A stretch of 10,108 nt of DNA from JAJISG01 sp964347345 (GTDB lineage Archaea > Thermoplasmatota > Thermoplasmata > RBG-16-68-12 > JAJISG01), in the NCBI GenBank assembly GCA_964347345.1, contig CAYFYB010000041.1:1-10108 (forward strand). Reading direction: 5' to 3'. The notes below the pieces were generated by a model that did not search any database, was not told the origin of the DNA, and worked only from the letters and a program-made list of their open reading frames with translations. A program made the position numbers and the translations under genes. Shown here piece after piece: positions 6,321-10,108 of this stretch (position 1 is the stretch's first letter; the number at the start of each line of letters is the position of its first letter).

Positions 6321-7075
6321 GGCTTGCCATCGGGCAGGATGGGGAGGCGGACGCCCGGGTGGCGACGATCACCGCTCTCGTCGTCATCGTGACCACCCTC
6401 CTGAGCCCCAGCTGGATCCCGCCCCTCGTAGTCCTCATCCTGACCCTCATGGCAGCCCTCTTCCTCTCGCTGCGGGGAAGGTTCCGTCTGAGGACGTACG
6501 GCAGGCTGATGGCCCTCCCGGCAGCCATCGCGGCCTTCGTCTGGCTGACCTTCGCATTCACCTTCGGGGTCTCGGAAGCCTACCGAATCCTCCTCCCGGT
6601 TTACGAGGAAGGCATCGCCCAGGGCTTCCTGGTCTTCCTACGGGTCCTCGCGGCGAGCAGCGTCCTCCTCCTTTTGCTGGAGGCCACCTCCCTCATGGCC
6701 ATCCTCAGGGCTCTCCGCTGGATGCGCGTCCCCGAGGTGCTCGTGGAGCTGGCCGCCCTCGTGTACAGATACACCTTCGTCTTTGAGGAAGAGAGGAGGG
6801 GGCTCTGGCAGGCCATGGTGAGTCGTCTCGGAGCTTCCAAGTCCTTGGGATATGCCCGCAGGGTGTCTAACTATGGACTCGTGGCCTCCAACCTTCTCAT
6901 CAGGTCCTTCGACAGGTCTCTCAGGACATACGAGGCAATGCAGAGCCGGCGCTACCGAGGTGGACGGTTGTTTGACCTTAGAATGGAGAAACCTGGTTTT
7001 GGTGAGATCTGTCTGGGAGGTCTGGTCTCGTCTGCCAGCGTCCTCCTGGTCCTGATGTGGTGGCTTCCGTGGTAG
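6317..7075 (+). CDS. cbiQ: CbiQ/EcfT-type transmembrane coupling subunit
   Basis: This 252-residue protein is the T component linking CbiM to the ATPase. Hydrophobic segments lie at about 16-50, 64-84, 103-121 and 231-249. A long amphipathic, charged cytoplasmic region follows the middle helices (about 122-215). The EcfT-type coupling motif is near the end, T204-Y-E-A-M-Q-S-R-R-Y-R-G-G216, corresponding to the A-M-x-A-R-G-F/Y segment of CbiQ; the usual ARG is SRR here. The region around YRYTFVFEEERRGLWQAM (150-167) matches the E-x-x-R cytoplasmic helix of the family. ATG 6317 overlaps the preceding stop as ATGA, and GGCTCAGGAGGA (6301-6312) supplies a strong ribosome-binding site. It overlaps cbiO by 19 bases. 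Confidence 0.93.
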   Translation: MRLAIGQDGEADARVATITALVVIVTTLLSPSWIPPLVVLILTLMAALFLSLRGRFRLRTYGRLMALPAAIAAFVWLTFAFTFGVSEAYRILLPVYEEGIAQGFLVFLRVLAASSVLLLLLEATSLMAILRALRWMRVPEVLVELAALVYRYTFVFEEERRGLWQAMVSRLGASKSLGYARRVSNYGLVASNLLIRSFDRSLRTYEAMQSRRYRGGRLFDLRMEKPGFGEICLGGLVSSASVLLVLMWWLPW

Positions 7076-7902
7076 CCCTTCGCGTTTCGGATCTGACATA
7101 TCGGTATCCCGATGGCACCGAGGCCCTACGAGGCCTGACCTTCAGCGTGGAAGAGGGGAAGAGGGTGGCCATCCTCGGAGCCAACGGAAGCGGCAAAACC
7201 ACCCTCTTAAGGTGCCTGAACGGCCTGCTCTCGCCATCGTCGGGATGGGTGGAGGTCATGGGGGAGCGGGTGGAGCGTGGCAGCCTTGACTCCGTCCGAC
7301 AGAATCTGCAGCTTGTGTTTCAGAACCCCGATGACCAGCTCTTCGCTCCCACTGTGGAGGAGGATATCTCCTTCGGACCGAGGAACCTTGGATTGGACCG
7401 CGAAGAGGTGAAGATCCTGGCGGATGAGGCTCTCTCCTCCTTGGGAATCGGGGACCTCCGGAATCGGAACCCCAGCCAGTTGAGCCAGGGGCAGAAGAAG
7501 CTCGTGGCCATCGCCGGAGTCGTCGCCATGAGGCCGACGATCATCGCCTTGGACGAGCCGGCATCCGACTTGGATGAGAGGAGTTCTCAGGCCATCTTGC
7601 GGGTCCTCGATGCCTTCCATGGAGAGGGGAAGACGATTCTGATGGCGACCCACGATGCCGACTTGGCGGCAGTCTGGGCTGATGAGATCGTGCTGCTGGC
7701 GGGTGGGAACCTTGCTGTCCAAGGAACGCCGTCGGAAGTATTCTATGCCTTGGGCGACTCAGCCATCCTGGGCGTCCAGGTGCCAGCGGTGGTGTACCTT
7801 TACAGGAGGCTCGCTGACATGGGGCTAGTGCGTCCCAATGAGAGGCCCACGAGCATGGAGGAGCTGATGGCCTCTCTACGGATGACCGTCAAAGCCGACT
7901 AG
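7057..7902 (+). CDS. cbiO: CbiO-type ATP-binding subunit of the cobalt/nickel transporter
   Basis: This 281-residue cytoplasmic ABC ATPase powers the importer. All nucleotide-binding motifs are present: A-loop Tyr15/Tyr17 region, Walker A G41-ANGSGKT48, Q-loop Q89 (VFQNPDDQLF) and ABC signature LSQGQKK (142-148). The rest are Walker B IIALDEPA with catalytic E167, D-loop SDLD (170-173) and switch H199. The signature has Gln where LSGGQ is usual. About 55 residues after the core (VPAVVYLYRRL to the end) form the typical CbiO C-terminal extension. The start is uncertain among in-frame GTG codons at 7057, 7060 and 7069, all inside the end of cbiQ; none has a strong ribosome-binding site, so coupling to cbiQ translation is likely. 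Its TAG shares a CTAG with the stop of the opposing arsA gene. Confidence 0.95.
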   Translation: MVASVVALRVSDLTYRYPDGTEALRGLTFSVEEGKRVAILGANGSGKTTLLRCLNGLLSPSSGWVEVMGERVERGSLDSVRQNLQLVFQNPDDQLFAPTVEEDISFGPRNLGLDREEVKILADEALSSLGIGDLRNRNPSQLSQGQKKLVAIAGVVAMRPTIIALDEPASDLDERSSQAILRVLDAFHGEGKTILMATHDADLAAVWADEIVLLAGGNLAVQGTPSEVFYALGDSAILGVQVPAVVYLYRRLADMGLVRPNERPTSMEELMASLRMTVKAD

Positions 7903-9083
7903 CCAGCGTCCTCCCCAGGCTCTTCCAGAAAGATGGAAAGGGACCCCTCCTTAAACTCAGCCCCGACGGGCTCGTAGTCCATCAGGCTCTCCGGAAGGGT
8001 GAAGATGCGGCGCCAGTTGGAGGCCTCCACCACCAGGATGCCACCCCGGTTGAGGAGCTGCAGCTGCTCCCTCTCCAGGAAGGGGGTCTTCAGTCGAAGG
8101 GCTACCCTCCCATCCTCTGCGTCCCGAATCACCTGGAAGGGCCTCTCCTGGACAAAGATCTCCATGGGGTTCCGTCCTTCATAGAGGAGGGAAGCCACCT
8201 CGTTCAGGGGCTCCTGGCCCATGAGCTCCTCCTGCATCATAGGCACCGTGAGGAGGGGGAGGCCCTTGAAGGACTCCTCGATGGTCCTCAAGTTCTCCTC
8301 CTGGACATCCCTCCACTTCTCCAGGTAGTCGCCGGACTCCTCCGGCAGGAGGCGGTTCACGATGATGGCGTCCACAGGGTATCCGTAGAGACAGAGGTAG
8401 GTGTATGCCCTCCTGGTCTCGGCGATCACCATCTTCTCCGCATTGGTCACTAGGCGGACCGTTGTGACCTCCGGGTCCTGGAGGAGCTTTCTGGCCCTGT
8501 CGACGGTCACGTAGAGCCGCTCCACCCCGGCGAACACCTCGTCCTCGGGGATGGGGACCCGCAGGAAGGGCCTGGTGAGGGGCCGGGCGACCTTGGCGAT
8601 GGCCCGGTTCACCTTGAAGAGGCGCTGCATGTACCACTGGGCCATCTCAGGCAGGCTCAGGAGCTTCAGGCTCGCCCCTGTGGGCGCGGTGTCCACCACC
8701 ATGACGTCGTACTTGCCCTCCTGGTAGTAGGCGTCCACATAGAGGATGGAGGCCAGTTCGTCGAACCCCGGAAGGATGGCCATCTCTTCCGCCGAGATGT
8801 CGTCCATCCCCTGGAGCCGGAAGAGCTCCACCAGGTACTCCTTGACCTCGGACCAGTACTCCCGGAGGGCCTCCACCACGGTGACCTCCTGGCCGTCCAG
8901 GTTAGGGGCGATGGGCGTCGGTTGGTTGGTCAGCTGGAGACCGAAGGCGTCCCCGAGGCTGTGAGCTGGGTCCGTGGAGATGACCAGGGTTCTGTAGCCC
9001 TTCTGCGCCAGCTTCAGGGCCGTAGCGGCGGATATGGTGGTCTTGCCCACACCGCCCTTGCCGGTGAAGAGGATGACCCGCAT
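7899..9083 (-). CDS. arsA: ArsA/GET3-family ATPase with C-terminal HSP20-like domain
   Basis: This 394-residue soluble ATPase of the SIMIBI class has the deviant Walker A G8-KGGVGKTT16 with the signature lysine. Switch I is D38-PAHSL and switch II is D131-TAPTGASLKLL; relatives often have His or Glu at the position of Ala137. Next comes an insert with hydrophobic helices (145-175), then a nucleotide-end region (VNRLLPEE; PMMQEE near 281). Residues about 313-388, from RPFQVIRDAEDGRVALRL to SLSIFLEE, resemble the HSP20/alpha-crystallin-like domain found at the end of many ArsA homologues. The only cysteine I see is C231, so neither the metalloid-binding triad of arsenite-pump ArsA nor the CxxC zinc motif of Get3 is present. 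No arsB or arsR lies nearby. A client- or membrane-protein targeting role is more likely than arsenite export (inference). Confidence 0.92.
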   Translation of the reverse strand: MRVILFTGKGGVGKTTISAATALKLAQKGYRTLVISTDPAHSLGDAFGLQLTNQPTPIAPNLDGQEVTVVEALREYWSEVKEYLVELFRLQGMDDISAEEMAILPGFDELASILYVDAYYQEGKYDVMVVDTAPTGASLKLLSLPEMAQWYMQRLFKVNRAIAKVARPLTRPFLRVPIPEDEVFAGVERLYVTVDRARKLLQDPEVTTVRLVTNAEKMVIAETRRAYTYLCLYGYPVDAIIVNRLLPEESGDYLEKWRDVQEENLRTIEESFKGLPLLTVPMMQEELMGQEPLNEVASLLYEGRNPMEIFVQERPFQVIRDAEDGRVALRLKTPFLEREQLQLLNRGGILVVEASNWRRIFTLPESLMDYEPVGAEFKEGSLSIFLEEPGEDAG

Positions 9084-9104
9084 GTCGGTGATTCTATGGA
9101 AGGG

Positions 9105-9118
9105 CCGAGATAAAGGCT
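9105..9118 (-). promoter_or_regulatory. TATA-like promoter of arsA
   Basis: The minus strand reads AAAGCCTTTATCTC, with the box (CTTTATCT) centred about 29 bases before ATG 9083. The short distance and lack of a ribosome-binding site suggest a leaderless or nearly leaderless mRNA. Confidence 0.5.
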
Positions 9119-9150
9119 TTGGGTCTGGTCCGTTTTGACGTGGCCCTTAC

Positions 9151-9160
9151 AGTATTTACG
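9151..9160 (+). promoter_or_regulatory. TATA-like promoter of the doxD-like gene
   Basis: AGTATTTACG contains TATTTA at 9153-9158. Its centre is about 26 bases before the GTG at 9181, the normal archaeal TATA-to-start distance, and only about 10 bases before the in-frame TTG at 9166. This decides the start in favour of a leaderless GTG 9181. Confidence 0.45.
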
Positions 9161-9180
9161 AGAGGTTGAACACCAATCGA

Positions 9181-9765
9181 GTGCAGAGTAGACACGTGGC
9201 GTTGCGCGAAGCTTCCATCGGAAAGGCTCTACTGCCCCTCCGCTTCATGCTGGGCTTCATCTGGCTGATGGGTGGCTTCCTCAACCTTCACGATGTCTAC
9301 CTGGCCTGCGGTCCGGAGTGCGGGTCCGAGAAGTACGGGGAGCTCATCGGTATTGTGTGGGCCACCGGCGTTGCCCTGCCCCTTCCCGTCTCGCCAACCC
9401 TCTACCTCCCTGATGCCATCCCACCGAACCCCGTCCCCGGGATGGGGTATCTCCTCACGAACCTAGTGGCCCCCAATGCTGGCCTCTTCATGACGACGGT
9501 AGCGGTTCTGGAAATCCTCATCGGGATCAGCGTCATCCTGGGGGCCCTCAACAGGCTCTCCCTCCTAGGCGGCATTGCCATGAACGTCCTCATCCTTCTA
9601 GCGGCGGGACACACTCACCCCGGAATCCTCCGGGTCAACCTCCTCATGGCCGCTGGGGCAGCCACCCTCTACATGGCCAGGGCCAGCCGATACCTGGGCC
9701 TCGACTCCCTGCTGTCGAGGAGACTCAAGGCCCACCCAGTGCTGCAGAGGCTCGTGTGGTCATGA
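9181..9765 (+). CDS. doxD: DoxD/DoxX-family integral membrane protein
   Basis: This protein has 194 residues from GTG 9181, or 199 from the in-frame TTG at 9166. Numbering from the longer start, helices lie at about 24-41, 104-126, 131-148 and 152-172. The first helix is L-R-F-M-L-G-F-I-W-L-M-G-G, and G-A-L-N-R-L-S-L-L-G-G-I-A-M-N (126-140) is a typical DoxX/DoxD element. A long polar loop after helix 1 carries a C48-x3-C52 pair (ACGPEC) and a Pro-rich part (LPDAIPPNPVPG). In Acidianus, DoxD pairs with DoxA as thiosulfate:quinone oxidoreductase. No doxA is visible here, so that enzyme activity is not established and a general DoxX-like redox role is possible. GTG 9181 is chosen from the TATA spacing. 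The gene diverges from arsA and converges on the glycosyltransferase gene (52 bases apart). Confidence 0.85.
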   Translation: MQSRHVALREASIGKALLPLRFMLGFIWLMGGFLNLHDVYLACGPECGSEKYGELIGIVWATGVALPLPVSPTLYLPDAIPPNPVPGMGYLLTNLVAPNAGLFMTTVAVLEILIGISVILGALNRLSLLGGIAMNVLILLAAGHTHPGILRVNLLMAAGAATLYMARASRYLGLDSLLSRRLKAHPVLQRLVWS

Positions 9766-9817
9766 CCGGGCCCGCTGACGGTGGTCTGGCCGTGGACGGA
9801 AAACCCTCATCCCAGAG

Positions 9818-10108
9818 CTAGCTCCTGTGCTGTCCAGCGGACCCCTGGCCGTCCTGGGATGGAGGATCCGCAGGGCTCATCTGCCAGGTGCGGACCACGT
9901 TTCGTCGCCACGGCAGGAGGCCATCGGCTAATCCTAGGAGGACGTGGCGGAAGGAGTGCTTGTAGCCCCTGGTGAGGAGGCAGCGTAGGCCTATGTAAGG
10001 GATGGTGAAGAGGAGGATGTGGAGGAGGGCGGTGAGGTAGTGCCAGGGGGAGGCGTGGGACCGGACCACCATGAGGCGGTTGCGGATGCTGTAGTAGGAG
10101 ACCAGGCC
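9818..10108 (-). CDS. C-terminal end of a probable family 2 glycosyltransferase (5' part outside window)
   Basis: The frame is open from the right edge to a TAG at 9818-9820: the last 96 residues. It starts GLVSYYSIRNRLMVVRS, the Y-Y-x-x-R-N-R-L segment that follows the catalytic domain in many GT2 enzymes. A hydrophobic hairpin (about 24-45, LTALLHILLFTIP) comes next, then a basic amphipathic part (RGYKHSFRHVLLGLADGLL) and a polar tail (PADPPSQDGQGSAGQHRS). These enzymes move sugars from nucleotide donors onto lipid or surface glycan acceptors at the membrane. The catalytic domain (DxD) lies outside the window, so the assignment rests on the C-terminal pattern alone. A link to glycosylating the sequon-rich surface protein is speculative. 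Confidence 0.6.
   Translation of the reverse strand, partial: GLVSYYSIRNRLMVVRSHASPWHYLTALLHILLFTIPYIGLRCLLTRGYKHSFRHVLLGLADGLLPWRRNVVRTWQMSPADPPSQDGQGSAGQHRS

Noticed and set aside
8179..8637. 152-residue minus-strand frame within arsA
   Set aside because: Out-of-frame shadow of arsA with Gly/Pro/Arg-rich composition and no domain.
9766..9817. Possible terminator between the doxD-like gene and the glycosyltransferase
   Set aside because: G+C-rich 52-base spacer with no clear hairpin plus T tract.

Overview
The window looks archaeal. Most genes have a TATA-like box with purine-rich bases in front of it (BRE-like). Three start codons lie about 26-29 bases from the box, as expected for leaderless transcripts. 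The gene content also fits: a large secreted protein of carboxypeptidase-regulatory-like repeats plus a PKD domain, an ArsA-type ATPase with a C-terminal HSP20-like domain, a DoxD-like protein and a cobalt/nickel ECF transporter. G+C is fairly high by eye. A euryarchaeon, perhaps related to Thermoplasmata, is my best guess, but no marker gene settles it.

Layout. Bases 1-3562 (minus strand) hold the first 1187 residues of a very long acidic surface protein that runs off the left edge. A gene-poor, more AT-rich gap follows (about 3563-3950), carrying a minus promoter, a plus promoter and perhaps a decayed reading frame. A PAP2-family membrane phosphatase follows on plus (3951-4826). It converges on a small 57-residue protein on minus (4924-5097).

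A compact plus-strand operon (5254-7902) encodes a CbiMNQO-type importer for cobalt or nickel: CbiM (TTG start), a CbiN-like protein, a 44-46 residue single-helix membrane protein, CbiQ and the ATPase CbiO. Every junction inside it overlaps, suggesting translational coupling. CbiM (helped by CbiN) binds the ion outside, CbiQ couples, and CbiO hydrolyses ATP.

The operon converges on an arsA-like gene (9083-7899, minus) so closely that both stop codons are read from one CTAG tetranucleotide. arsA is divergent from a doxD-like membrane protein gene (plus, ending at 9765). The right edge carries the C-terminal end of a probable family 2 glycosyltransferase on minus.

No rRNA, tRNA, CRISPR array or intact insertion sequence was seen. 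The least explained elements are the small membrane protein inside the metal transporter operon, a 240-residue unassigned block in the surface protein, the AT-rich gap, and the ArsA ATPase lacking arsenite-binding cysteines.
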